DNA of 26,841 nucleotides, taken from IMG/VR virus record IMGVR_UViG_3300049489_000397, positions 1 through 26,841 of that record; one strand, written 5' to 3'. Under the pieces are notes generated by a model that saw only the letters and a list, made by a program, of their open reading frames with translations, was not told the origin of the DNA and did not search any database. The position numbers and the translations under genes were made by a program. Shown piece by piece: positions 14,783 through 22,967 of this stretch. Position 1 is the first letter of the stretch. Each line of letters starts with the position of its first letter. Source of the stretch: a virus.

Positions 14783-15390
14783 TATTTCTCCGTCTTACTT
14801 AAATCGGACAACATCAACGCATCATCAACTGGACTGGCTTTCAGAGCTGTGAATGCTGCCGCGTTGTCCGGAACCATTGTCAAATATCCTAAATTACCAA
14901 TGTGCTTATGTTTAGAAGTTTCATCCAAATCAGTGCTATAGGCCGTCTTGAAGGTGTCTCCAAGCACCAGCCGCTCTGTTGGAGCCGTGTCTCCACGCGA
15001 CAAAAACACATTGTCATCGCTGGTCAGCCAGGCTTTCTTACCCGCAAGCGAGCGCAAGACCAAATGGCCGTTCAGTGCTTGCATTGGGATCTTGTCCACT
15101 TTGCTGGTGCAACGTTTGAGCACATAGGCTTCATTTTCGTTACCATCCAAATAGCCCACGATCACGAGATCATCCACTGATGGAAACTGAAAAACCCCGG
15201 CGTCCGGCCCAACCGCATCCCAAGTCATCTTGCAAATCATGTTGAGCATATCGGGCAAGATCAACACCTTCACCTGAAGCACGGATCTGTCATCAGGAAT
15301 GTGCATCTGCTTTACAAGGCCTATCGCCAAGTGAAGCCGATCATCCCGGAAGATGTGCTTCAGATCCTCTAAGCCGATGGGTTTGCTCAT
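14782..15390 (-). CDS. gpV/gp45-like baseplate spike (OB-fold) protein
   Basis: This 202-residue protein has an OB-fold-like N-terminal half: LAIGLVKQMHIP, then VLQVKVLILPD, then GVFQFPSVDDLVIVGYLDGN near residues 86-105. This matches the P2 gpV / Mu gp45 / T4 gp5 OB domain of the membrane-puncturing spike. The second half (HLVLRSLAGKKAWLTSDDNV) is beta-rich and short, and no lysozyme domain or long triple-helix repeat is visible. It follows the hub gene with an ATGA overlap and a GGAGG site, and precedes the 69-aa gene and gp25. The context makes the assignment fairly safe. Confidence 0.83.
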   Translation of the reverse strand: MSKPIGLEDLKHIFRDDRLHLAIGLVKQMHIPDDRSVLQVKVLILPDMLNMICKMTWDAVGPDAGVFQFPSVDDLVIVGYLDGNENEAYVLKRCTSKVDKIPMQALNGHLVLRSLAGKKAWLTSDDNVFLSRGDTAPTERLVLGDTFKTAYSTDLDETSKHKHIGNLGYLTMVPDNAAAFTALKASPVDDALMLSDLSKTEK

Positions 15391-16991
15391 AGCTTACCCT
15401 CCACCAGATGCTTTGAGATCTCGATGAAGTTGATGAACTCTAACTCCATGCTGAAGCCCTGCTCGTGATCGAGAGTAAACTCCACAGCTTTAGTGAAAAA
15501 CGGAGTATCAAATTGCGTGAGCGCATCGGCCATGGCTTCTGCGATCTTGGCATTGGTCTGCCCATATCCACGGCGCTTAAGAAACGACAAAATCCTCTGC
15601 CTTGTTTCAGCCATGGACTTCGGATCATCCTTGTCATTGTTCCTGGCCGCAGGACGCCTTACGGCGTTGAGCCCCTCTAAGTCGCCGTGGTCTATGCGGA
15701 TCTCAATGGGAGTGCCTACACGAAACTTGGTTGCATCAAACGTGGTCCTCGTTTCCTCTGTATAAACTTTCATCTCAAGTGTTGAAAGCCGTCCTTCGAT
15801 TTGCTGCCTGCCAAGCTCTTCATAGATCTTCTCGCCGATCTTTACCAGGTGATCTTTGTCGGCAATGTTTGCGATCTTAAACGTGATGTACGGCGCTGGT
15901 TCCGCCTTTTTCTCCTCAACGATTGGCTCCCCACTTGGCTTTGCCACAGGACCCGTAAGAAATGATGGCAGCTTCGTGAAAGTTTCACCTTGCTCTTGAT
16001 TGCCTACAGCCGGAGCTTTGGGAACAGGCATCGTGACTGCTTGCCTGATAACTCCTGTGTCCCTTGACCACTCTTCCGTGGCCTCCTCTGGAATCCTCGC
16101 TTCAAGCACTTCTTTTTGTTCCGTGTTGATGCTCACCACACGGACGTTAAAGCCCTTTTGCCGCCCAATCTTGCGCTCAAAGGAGAGATCCTTGACGTTT
16201 TTCCCATACACAAAGACCTTTGATTGCTTGCGGTCGTACAGATTTCTGGGCTTCGTGAGCACAAGCTGATCGAGAGACACATAGGCGATGAGCCCAGAGT
16301 TATTGACGATCTGCTGAATCATATCCCAGTAACTTCGCTTGGAGCGTGGGTTGATCTGCCCATCAAAAGGCCCTTTGCCCGGTGCCAGTTGCGAGAGCCG
16401 TGGGATGTCTTCCTCGTTTAGCCCCAGCGGCACAACTGTGAGCCCGGAGCCAGGTTGCGTGGGATCTACTTTTGTTTGCGGGAGCTGATTGACGAGTGCT
16501 TGGAGGAGAACATCCACCCGGTCAATGGGAGCAATCGGATCTCCAAGATACTCACGGTCAATGAGGAGTGCCGTGAAATCTCGTCCCTCAAGCGTGATTG
16601 TGCGGTCATCTTCGCTGAGTTCCATTTTGTCCGTGTCCGCAAAGCCCTGGAAAATAATGTTGTCTTTGCTTGGAGTGATAGCATCAAGCCCACGGCCAGA
16701 GTTCAGATCAAAGATCTGTTTTTTATTCTCAAGGTAAATTGAAACACCACAAGATCTGATGATGCGTGGATCAAATGGAAGATTTCGGTAATCAATGGTG
16801 GCCGAAAAAGTGTCGGCTTCCATGTAGGAATTTAAGTTTACTTTTAAATTCTTCGCTACCACCGTCCACGCATACGAATTTTGTAAGCGCACTGACTGAG
16901 TGCTGAAATCTTCAAACAGCACTCGAAGGCTGATTACGCCTTGCGGGTAGTAAATGCTGCCATGTGGTTTCTTGTCACCAATCTGACTCAT
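15387..16991 (-). CDS. gpD-like baseplate hub protein
   Basis: This 534-residue protein resembles P2 gpD / Mu gp44 / T4 gp27 hub proteins. Near the N-terminus it has KVNLNSYMEADTFSATIDYR (about 50-69), the typical 'N-x-x-x-x-A-D-x-F' strand set, then FQGFADTDKMELSEDDRTIT and a GRDFTALLIDREY segment (about 136-148). Next come a Pro-rich loop and SYWDMIQQIVNNSGLIAYVS (about 219-238), the helix and strand preceding the second barrel domain. The hub trimer links the spike to the tail tube. An 80-residue charged insertion (EEATEEWSRDTG through IVEEKKAEP) lies in the middle. It overlaps both neighbours by ATGA junctions. Confidence 0.87.
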   Translation of the reverse strand: MSQIGDKKPHGSIYYPQGVISLRVLFEDFSTQSVRLQNSYAWTVVAKNLKVNLNSYMEADTFSATIDYRNLPFDPRIIRSCGVSIYLENKKQIFDLNSGRGLDAITPSKDNIIFQGFADTDKMELSEDDRTITLEGRDFTALLIDREYLGDPIAPIDRVDVLLQALVNQLPQTKVDPTQPGSGLTVVPLGLNEEDIPRLSQLAPGKGPFDGQINPRSKRSYWDMIQQIVNNSGLIAYVSLDQLVLTKPRNLYDRKQSKVFVYGKNVKDLSFERKIGRQKGFNVRVVSINTEQKEVLEARIPEEATEEWSRDTGVIRQAVTMPVPKAPAVGNQEQGETFTKLPSFLTGPVAKPSGEPIVEEKKAEPAPYITFKIANIADKDHLVKIGEKIYEELGRQQIEGRLSTLEMKVYTEETRTTFDATKFRVGTPIEIRIDHGDLEGLNAVRRPAARNNDKDDPKSMAETRQRILSFLKRRGYGQTNAKIAEAMADALTQFDTPFFTKAVEFTLDHEQGFSMELEFINFIEISKHLVEGKL

Positions 16992-17179
16992 TGGAGTTCA
17001 TCCCTTACTTTGCGATGAACCACCATCATGCGGCAGTCAACTTTTGCGAGCAAATTCCACTGATTCTTGGCATCCCAGGTGGGGCAGCACCAACACTCAA
17101 GGCCATCAATGTGCTCGTCAATGTCGTCCATAGGGACAATGTTGATCTCTTCAAAGTCTAATGGATTGAGCCGCTCCAT
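16988..17179 (-). CDS. Small CWC-motif phage protein (63 aa)
   Basis: I place the start at the ATG at 17179, which shares its A with the TGA of the LysM gene and has GAGG 5 bases upstream. A longer GTG-started form to 17260 overlaps that gene and is less likely. The protein reads MERLNPLDFEEINIVPMDDI, then HIDGLECWCCPTWD and an ending MVVHRKVRDELQ. The 'H-x(5)-CWCxP ... VVVHR' arrangement resembles a family of small phage proteins of unknown function with a possible metal site made by Cys and His. The stop overlaps the hub start (ATGA). Confidence 0.75.
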   Translation of the reverse strand: MERLNPLDFEEINIVPMDDIDEHIDGLECWCCPTWDAKNQWNLLAKVDCRMMVVHRKVRDELQ

Positions 17180-18381
17180 CAAACCCTCGGGATTTCTAAA
17201 ACCACCCCTAGCGTAAGATCCACGCTTGCGAGCTTGTTGTGATCGAAAATTTTCTCCCACTGAGAAGAGTCGTTGTAATACTTCATGGCCAACCCCTGAA
17301 GCGTATCTCCACTTTGTACGCGGTGGCGGGCCAAAGGAATTGTGAGCGAAACATTGCGAAGCTGTACTGCAAGACTTGCAAGGAGTGCGTTCAGATTGAA
17401 CATGCCATCAGACACCTTGGCCACATGCTGCGCGTTCAATGTTGCACCGGAAATGCTCGTGACTTTTGAAACCCCGGCCTCCGGCTGCTGGCCGCCAATG
17501 CTTCGCTGATAACCAGAGATCTTATTGCGGGCATTCTTGATGAGTCCTAAAGCCCGCTGCACGGAAGACTTCAGGGCTTCCACTTCGCCAAGTACCGTGT
17601 CCACGAAGCCTGTCACCAGGTTTACGGCTGCCGCCACATCCGAGATTGCGGCGTTGATCTGATCCGCAAACGACTGTGGCATGGACGCTGGAACATCGCT
17701 TTGGAACTCCAAAACCGTGGAAATATACTGCGCAAGAGCGCGGTTTTGGTTGTAGGGGATTGTTTGCTGTTTGGTCACGATGATGAAATCTTTGGGCTGA
17801 TTGAATCCAACCACCAAAAAGGTGATCTGGTAGTCAATATCGGCCAAGGTTTTCATCTTAAACGCGGCTTCAGAGATAAATCCATACCGCTGCCACTCTT
17901 CACCAAGCGTGATCTTCACTAAAAGGCCAGCTATACGAATGGCTTCCACTTGCTCTTGCAGGGCTTGTGGATATTTTCGCCAAAGCTCACGGTCAAACGT
18001 AGCGTCTGAAGACTCTTTGAGCTTCTTCGCCTTAAACCGGCCACGAATTGTGATGTCATTTTCCTGCGGCCCAAGCACTTGAACCGTGGGCTCGCTGCTT
18101 CCGGGGTAGTAATTTTTTACGAGTTTTTGCTGCCCACCAAAATCCAGCGAATCGTGAGGCATGGCATCGGACACAAGCCTGACAACATCGCTCTCAAGCT
18201 CTTTGCCGTCCTTGTTGATGGGCGTGATGATAAAGCCTGATTTGAAATCGTGGCGCTCGTGCGCGGCTTTGAGCAAAGCCTTTCGCTCTTCAGCGGAAAG
18301 GTAGTTGTTGAACGGCGACATGAGCCGCTGCTTTATCGAATCCACACCTTTTGAAAAATTAAAGTTATTTAGTGGATTCAT
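17179..18381 (-). CDS. Baseplate/tail-end protein with C-terminal LysM domain (400 aa)
   Basis: Residues 353-400 (from HRVQSGDTLQGLAMKYYNDS, with WEKIFDHNK and ending VVLEIPRV) form a LysM module, common in proteins linking tail tube and hub (P2 gpX and XkdP-like). The N-terminal 200 residues are beta-rich, with TVQVLGPQENDITIRGRFKA and ITFLVVGFNQPKDF. This recalls proteins encoded between tape measure and hub in Mu- and T4-like tails. Residues about 225-310 are helical. The start shares a base with the tape-measure TAA (TAATG). In tails, LysM modules usually serve in assembly at the tube tip rather than cell-wall binding, but this is inference. Confidence 0.82.
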   Translation of the reverse strand: MNPLNNFNFSKGVDSIKQRLMSPFNNYLSAEERKALLKAAHERHDFKSGFIITPINKDGKELESDVVRLVSDAMPHDSLDFGGQQKLVKNYYPGSSEPTVQVLGPQENDITIRGRFKAKKLKESSDATFDRELWRKYPQALQEQVEAIRIAGLLVKITLGEEWQRYGFISEAAFKMKTLADIDYQITFLVVGFNQPKDFIIVTKQQTIPYNQNRALAQYISTVLEFQSDVPASMPQSFADQINAAISDVAAAVNLVTGFVDTVLGEVEALKSSVQRALGLIKNARNKISGYQRSIGGQQPEAGVSKVTSISGATLNAQHVAKVSDGMFNLNALLASLAVQLRNVSLTIPLARHRVQSGDTLQGLAMKYYNDSSQWEKIFDHNKLASVDLTLGVVLEIPRV

Positions 18382-20177
18382 TATCTACCCGCCGTCGCAC
18401 CGGCAGCCTCAAAGCCCCGGCCAGATGCTTGCGTTTTATTCCTGGCAGCCTTCAAGAGCTGATCCTTGATCGTAAACGCCACACGATCAGGCTCAATCAT
18501 TTCCTTGAAGTTGTTCTGCATCTTCACATCCATGTTCACCGTTTGGTTCACAATGGCACCTGTGCCGTCTTCGATCTGACCGAAGATGCGCTTATACATT
18601 TCCTCCATGCCGAAGGTTCCTGCTGCATTGATCTGCTCCATGCTGAAGCCACCGCCTGTGAGCAACGATCTTACTTGGTTCACAAACTCCATAATCCATA
18701 GAGCAAGACCTTGAAATCCCATCATGGCCAGGCCCAAAGTCTTCGCCAAAAATTCTAAGGTTGAGGAAAAGATTGTGACCAGGTTGATGAAGCCTAAGAA
18801 CTTCGATGGATCTAGCAAGAACCCAAGCCCACGCGCAAGTAAATCAAACCCGTCTCTGAGCACACTTAAAATCCCAGAGAACACAGACAGTGCGTTTGTG
18901 ATCCTAGGAAGCTGCTTTGCCACCTCTTCAAGCGCAAAGAGCTTCGCATACGCGAGTGCGCGGGATAGGAATTGGAAAATCCCCACGAACAACAAAAGTG
19001 GCATCAGCACGGAACTAATTAAAATAGTGAGCCCATTCAAGACTGTGAAAATTCCAGTTAGGCTCATACCGCCAAGCAAACGCAAAGCGCCTCCAGCAAA
19101 GGACATTAGAGTCCGGCCAAAAGCCATAAGCATTCCGGTGATCGACGGAATGGCGATTCCAAAAGCGCCAAGCAAATACCGAAGTCCCTGACCCAAGGCG
19201 ATCATCCCGGCAATCTTTCCGGCTGATGAAACATCCCCGGCCAAAGAGCGCATTTGCATGAGATCTGCAAACAAGGTCTGTGGATCTTTCAAGAAATCCC
19301 CAACCATTTTGGCGAGCTTCTCAGCAATCTGCTTTGCGGCCTTCATGACTTCCGGAGAATTGATCTGCGAAAGCATGTTTGAAAGAAATCGGTTTATCAC
19401 ATCACCAAGTGGTCTTAGCAAATTCGTGACATTGTTTTTAAGGACTGCGAGTTGCCCGGAGAGTGTTTTCACACGCGCACTGACTGCATCCGTGTCGTTT
19501 GAGAATTGTCTCATGGCATCCGTCAACACCTGGAGCCGTTTTGCTGGCTGAAGTGCATTCCACTTCTTTGTGTTGTTGAGGAACTCTTTCATGGGCTGCG
19601 TTTCAGATGTGAGACGCACAAAAAGCGTATCTCCCATCGACGCCTGGCCTTCCATCGTGCGGAGGAGCTGGCCGAAAGCTTCCTGCGGATCTACGCCCAT
19701 AGTAGGAGCAGACTTCAAGAAGACGCGGGAAAGCTCAGTCACATTGGAAAGATTCTGTCCGGCCAAGCCCTTATTCATGAGCATCGGCGTGAGCAACTTT
19801 GTCGTGTTGAGAAGATCCTTGAAATTGAGCGAGTTCTCGATGGAAAGCGCATTGAGCTTTTCCATCACACCGGCAGCACCGCGCATCCGATCCTCAAAGG
19901 TCATCCCCGTCTGCACCAGCGTGTTTGCAAGAGCGATCTGGGCATTGGCAAAATCATCGCTCACGCGGCTGGCTGTGGCGAGCATCCCAAGGAAGCTTCC
20001 ACCAAAAAGACCACCTGCAAAGCCCAAGGACATGCGAGCCAAGGCAAATTGCGCATTGGCCGCTGATGAAGAGATCTTATCAACGGCTCCCGCGACTGCT
20101 TCCGAGTTGGTGATTGCGGCACCAACATCGAACTTGAACTCTGTGAGGACTGTGAAGGCTTGGGCTGCGATTGGCAT
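18381..20177 (-). CDS. Tail tape measure protein (598 aa)
   Basis: This long, mostly helical Ala-rich protein directly follows the frameshifted tail-assembly chaperone gene, the classic place for the tape measure. The N-terminal part (residues 1-75) is Ala/Ser-rich; 75-320 is helical; a hydrophobic region with several potential membrane helices lies at about 323-403 (FTVLNGLTILISSVLMPLLL). A further helical region follows, with a basic end. At roughly 0.15 nm per residue, 598 residues would give a tail of about 90 nm; that rule is general knowledge, not measured here. The ATG directly follows the TAA of the frameshift extension. Confidence 0.93.
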   Translation of the reverse strand: MPIAAQAFTVLTEFKFDVGAAITNSEAVAGAVDKISSSAANAQFALARMSLGFAGGLFGGSFLGMLATASRVSDDFANAQIALANTLVQTGMTFEDRMRGAAGVMEKLNALSIENSLNFKDLLNTTKLLTPMLMNKGLAGQNLSNVTELSRVFLKSAPTMGVDPQEAFGQLLRTMEGQASMGDTLFVRLTSETQPMKEFLNNTKKWNALQPAKRLQVLTDAMRQFSNDTDAVSARVKTLSGQLAVLKNNVTNLLRPLGDVINRFLSNMLSQINSPEVMKAAKQIAEKLAKMVGDFLKDPQTLFADLMQMRSLAGDVSSAGKIAGMIALGQGLRYLLGAFGIAIPSITGMLMAFGRTLMSFAGGALRLLGGMSLTGIFTVLNGLTILISSVLMPLLLFVGIFQFLSRALAYAKLFALEEVAKQLPRITNALSVFSGILSVLRDGFDLLARGLGFLLDPSKFLGFINLVTIFSSTLEFLAKTLGLAMMGFQGLALWIMEFVNQVRSLLTGGGFSMEQINAAGTFGMEEMYKRIFGQIEDGTGAIVNQTVNMDVKMQNNFKEMIEPDRVAFTIKDQLLKAARNKTQASGRGFEAAGATAGR

Positions 20178-20650
20178 TTACTGACTTCTCCCGGACTCCC
20201 GATCAAGTATGTAGTTCAATGTCGAACACACAACTTTCAGTTGCGCCGGAGTCAGTTCAAAAACATCCTTTGGCCTCATACTGGTGTATCGACATATCCA
20301 AGTAATCAACTTCCATGTTTCTGAAGTTCGATCTTGAAGTTTCCCATTTCGGTATCCTCCAGTCCGGCGACCTTCGCCACGACCTTAAGACACTGCATAA
20401 ACTCTGCATAAGTGAATAATCCATCAAGATCCTCGACTTCAACCGCACTGGGCTTTTTGTCGTTGATCTGGACCAGAAGCATCTTCAGCATCTCTTTTTG
20501 GAGAGCAAAGCCGTAGGCAAACGCATTGTCACCCTTGACCTTGCTGCTCGCAGCCTGAGTTGCAAGCTCCTGGTCCTTGATTTTTGGATCTCTTAGCAGA
20601 ACCACCTTTCCAGTTGAAAGCGTGATCTTATGAACGAAAACTTCCGACAT
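20178..20650 (-). CDS. Tail assembly chaperone, -1 frameshift product (157 aa, joined)
   Basis: The zero-frame part (20650-20306) is followed in the -1 frame by an open stretch ending with TAA at 20180-20178, right before the tape-measure ATG. Shifting at GGGAAAC joins residues 1-104 to 53 more, beginning LQDRTSETWKL, with CRYTSMRPKDVFELTPAQLK in the middle and ending RESGRSQ. Such an 'xRPxDVxELTPxQL' C-terminus looks like a real domain, not chance sequence. In lambda G/GT and P2 E/E', a minority of ribosomes make the longer chaperone, which recruits the tape measure and tube subunits. Nothing else accounts for the 128 bp before the tape measure. Confidence 0.85.
20306..20650 (-). CDS. Tail assembly chaperone, zero-frame product (114 aa)
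   Basis: This 114-residue helical protein starts MSEVFVHKITLSTGKVVLLR, a small beta region, followed by helices (FAYGFALQKEMLKMLLVQIN and FTYAEFMQCLKVVAKVAG). Size, composition and position between tail tube and tape measure fit the P2 gpE / XkdN-type chaperone. The ATG has CAGGAG 9 bases upstream, in the 50-bp gap after the tube gene. Codons 103-104 (GGA AAC) form the slippery site, after which the zero frame continues only ten codons to TGA. The short form is expected to be the more abundant of the two. Confidence 0.87.
   Translation of the reverse strand: MSEVFVHKITLSTGKVVLLRDPKIKDQELATQAASSKVKGDNAFAYGFALQKEMLKMLLVQINDKKPSAVEVEDLDGLFTYAEFMQCLKVVAKVAGLEDTEMGNFKIELQKHGS
20339..20345 (-). 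promoter_or_regulatory. Slippery heptamer GGGAAAC for -1 ribosomal frameshift
   Basis: The sequence reads G-GGA-AAC with the codon boundaries of the chaperone gene (codons 103 and 104). It fits the X-XXY-YYZ rule and differs from the lambda G/GT site GGGAAAG by one base. A 6-bp inverted repeat, AACTTC and GAAGTT with a 9-nt loop (20328-20308), starts 10 nt downstream and could be a weak stimulatory hairpin. The zero-frame stop lies at its 3' edge. Confidence 0.85.
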
Positions 20651-20700
20651 AACAAATAACTCCTGTTTGTATAACTTTTAACTTATAAAACAAAACTACT

Positions 20701-21126
20701 TTACAAAGCGATGCGGCCAGATGCTTGGAAGTCGAGCTTCTTGGTCATCTTGTCGGCAAGTCCCGACTGTTGGCGGCTCATCTTCCACTGCACATCAAAA
20801 TACGCATACGACTTCACTTGTCCGTTGGCGTATTCTTCGGTGGTCACGAAAGAGTAATCGCTGATGCCGATTCCGTTCAGGTTGTTCGTCACCAGGCCGT
20901 CAATGAACTCGTCCACTGAAGCGTCTTTCACTTCGAGCGACACGGAACCCGACCAACCTTCAATCGACTGATCCCCTTCGGGAACAGGGCGACCAACATA
21001 GTTGGTGCGCATGAAGGTGGAGTCTTGGTTCACATCCACCGATGTGATGTCCACGATGCTTGAAAGTTGGCCGTTCTCGAAAACCTTGAACTGCCCCTTA
21101 TGACCGCGAATTGATGGTGCTGCCAT
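20701..21126 (-). CDS. Tail tube protein (141 aa)
   Basis: The protein begins MAAPSIRGHKGQFKVFENGQ and carries the regions VDITSVDVNQDSTFMRTNYV (about 25-44) and GDQSIEGWSGSVSLEV (51-66), ending TKKLDFQASGRIAL. Length and beta-rich pattern match contractile tail tubes of the XkdM type, which stack as hexamers inside the sheath. It is encoded directly after the sheath (3 bp between genes) and before the chaperone, the standard order. Expression is expected to be high. Membership in the tube family rests on pattern and context. Confidence 0.88.
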   Translation of the reverse strand: MAAPSIRGHKGQFKVFENGQLSSIVDITSVDVNQDSTFMRTNYVGRPVPEGDQSIEGWSGSVSLEVKDASVDEFIDGLVTNNLNGIGISDYSFVTTEEYANGQVKSYAYFDVQWKMSRQQSGLADKMTKKLDFQASGRIAL

Positions 21127-21129
21127 TGA

Positions 21130-22953
21130 TTACCCCTCGCTTTCCGTGACCACAACACTCTCGCCGATCTCCGCCTGGAGAACGATGTAGCGCATGGAGC
21201 TGAAAATTCTTCGTTTGTACAAAATCTTGAACATGCCCGCTGCAACAACCGCGTCGGTGTTGAGGCTTTCCGTGTCCACCAGGATCGGAGAGCCACTCTT
21301 CACATCCTGCGCTCCGGGCACAATGCCGGATTGAACCAGCGTGGTGTCGAAAGTCAGAATCGCACTCTTCACTTCCGTGCGCTTGGCAGTAGAGTTCACC
21401 GCGTTCTGATAGTTCTTCAAGAACTGCGCGATGGAATCGGTCAGGAAGTAGGCCATGCGACGGCGAAGAATGGTGCGCTTCGAGCTGTTAAGGATCTGAG
21501 TGCAAACCGCGTTCTTCACGAGGAAGCCCACATCCGGATCAAGCTCCAAGGCGCAAACACCAGCCGCATCCAAGGCGATGAATCCGTTGCGGGATTCCTT
21601 CGTCTTAAGATCCACAATCCCTGCGAGGTATTGCGTGTTGCCGGTGAAAGAGAGTGCCACATGGGGAGACACTTGCGTGAAAATCGAGGCGATCCAAGCA
21701 GCCGGAGGAGTATATTCCAAAGCCCCGTCGATGCTTGTTTGCACCCACGGCCAGCCGTAAATGATGTTGCCCGCATTGTCGCGGTAATTCGCAACATCGG
21801 CGATGGCCGCAGCCCGCGTTTGCACTTCAGGTCCGCATACGATCACCATTTTGTTCTCGTAAGTGGCCGCATGGACCTTCAGGTAGCCATTGCGAGTGGC
21901 GTTGTATTCGTCAAGGAAAAGGACATTTCCGGCTTTTTCCACACCAGCTTTGTCGATGGCCGCTTCATAGTCCGTATTGACAATGCTGCCGTCCGATCCG
22001 CCCGCAAGAGCAGTGGCAGCCGCATTGGCCGGAGCGCCCGTGGCGTCCAAAACCGTCACATCCATGAGCTGCGATCCTGCGAACGTCGCCGCAGTGATCG
22101 TGGCCAAAGTCAGGCCGTCATAGATCTCAACCGGGAGAACTGCGCCGGGATTGGTGTCTTCAAGAGTGACCTTGAAGCCCGCATCAACCGCTGTCACACC
22201 CTCTTGAGTGGTCGTGATCGTAACTCCCGCCGAAACATCAACCGCATTCGGAGTCACGGCTCCCGCTGCGGTATGCGTGACTGTAATGGTCGCGCCGGAG
22301 ACTTCGGAATCAAATCCAGAAATGGCTTCAATGACTGCTTCGATCTTGGCCGCAATTTGGGCTGCGGTATCGGCTGTGAGAATATCAACCTGATTCGCGG
22401 TTGAACCACCAATGACAGGGGCGGTTTGCGTGTTCGCTCCATCGGTGACGTTAAGCCAAACGTGTTGAAGACCCCCGGCAAGCCGAAAATGCTTACCAGT
22501 GCCGACCACATCAAAAAATGAACCAGTGTTGTTGACAAGAATTGTGTACACTTCGGCCAGAGCTGCGATGTCCGCAGCCGTGTCACCAATGGTGACTTTG
22601 AGATTGTTGCCGTAAGCGCCCAAATACTTCGCATCGAATTTCAGCTTCGCTGATAATGACAGCGTTGCTTTTGCTGCTCCTGTAGGTGCCACTCGAATGA
22701 TTCGTAACTGTCCAAACTTCTTGTTCTTGAGTTGCTTGTTGCCTAGAAACGATGATTTTCCGTAGATCTCGTGGAGTTCGCCGATGGAACCCATGGGGAG
22801 ACTGAGTTCTGTTGGCCCACGCTGGAACTGCCCGACCAGGATTCCAACATTCGCACTTACACCGCTGATGGACGCCGGAGGCGCTTGCTCGTCGATGATG
22901 ATTCCGTCAATGTCGTCAAACTGAGTCGGATCATTCGTTCTGAAAATTCCCAT
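21130..22953 (-). CDS. Contractile tail sheath protein (607 aa)
   Basis: The N-terminus (IIIDEQAPPASISGVSANVG near 18-37, then GILVGQFQRGPTE) and the C-terminal domain (IAQFLKNYQNAVNSTAKRTE, and later KILYKRRIFSSMRYIVLQAE) match phage sheath proteins. Residues 318-330 (KAGVEKAGNVLFL) onward include KMVIVCGPEVQTRAAAIADV, part of the conserved middle domain. About 105 residues (roughly 150-256), including HVWLNVTDGANTQTAP and SGATITVTHTAAGAVTPNAV, look like an inserted beta domain that also occurs in other phage virion proteins. This gene establishes the contractile tail. Confidence 0.94.
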   Translation of the reverse strand: MGIFRTNDPTQFDDIDGIIIDEQAPPASISGVSANVGILVGQFQRGPTELSLPMGSIGELHEIYGKSSFLGNKQLKNKKFGQLRIIRVAPTGAAKATLSLSAKLKFDAKYLGAYGNNLKVTIGDTAADIAALAEVYTILVNNTGSFFDVVGTGKHFRLAGGLQHVWLNVTDGANTQTAPVIGGSTANQVDILTADTAAQIAAKIEAVIEAISGFDSEVSGATITVTHTAAGAVTPNAVDVSAGVTITTTQEGVTAVDAGFKVTLEDTNPGAVLPVEIYDGLTLATITAATFAGSQLMDVTVLDATGAPANAAATALAGGSDGSIVNTDYEAAIDKAGVEKAGNVLFLDEYNATRNGYLKVHAATYENKMVIVCGPEVQTRAAAIADVANYRDNAGNIIYGWPWVQTSIDGALEYTPPAAWIASIFTQVSPHVALSFTGNTQYLAGIVDLKTKESRNGFIALDAAGVCALELDPDVGFLVKNAVCTQILNSSKRTILRRRMAYFLTDSIAQFLKNYQNAVNSTAKRTEVKSAILTFDTTLVQSGIVPGAQDVKSGSPILVDTESLNTDAVVAAGMFKILYKRRIFSSMRYIVLQAEIGESVVVTESEG

Positions 22954-22967
22954 GATTTTCTCCCCTT

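Noticed and set aside
20257-20448. A 63-residue minus-strand frame overlapping the chaperone
   Set aside because: It is the +1 frame relative to the chaperone and stops before the tape measure. The -1 frame, with the slippery site and an end abutting the tape-measure start, is the better explanation.
21331-22404. A 357-residue open frame on the + strand across the sheath gene
   Set aside because: It lies wholly antisense to the sheath gene, has Arg/His/Ser-rich composition typical of a shadow frame, and shows no recognisable domain or coupled neighbour.
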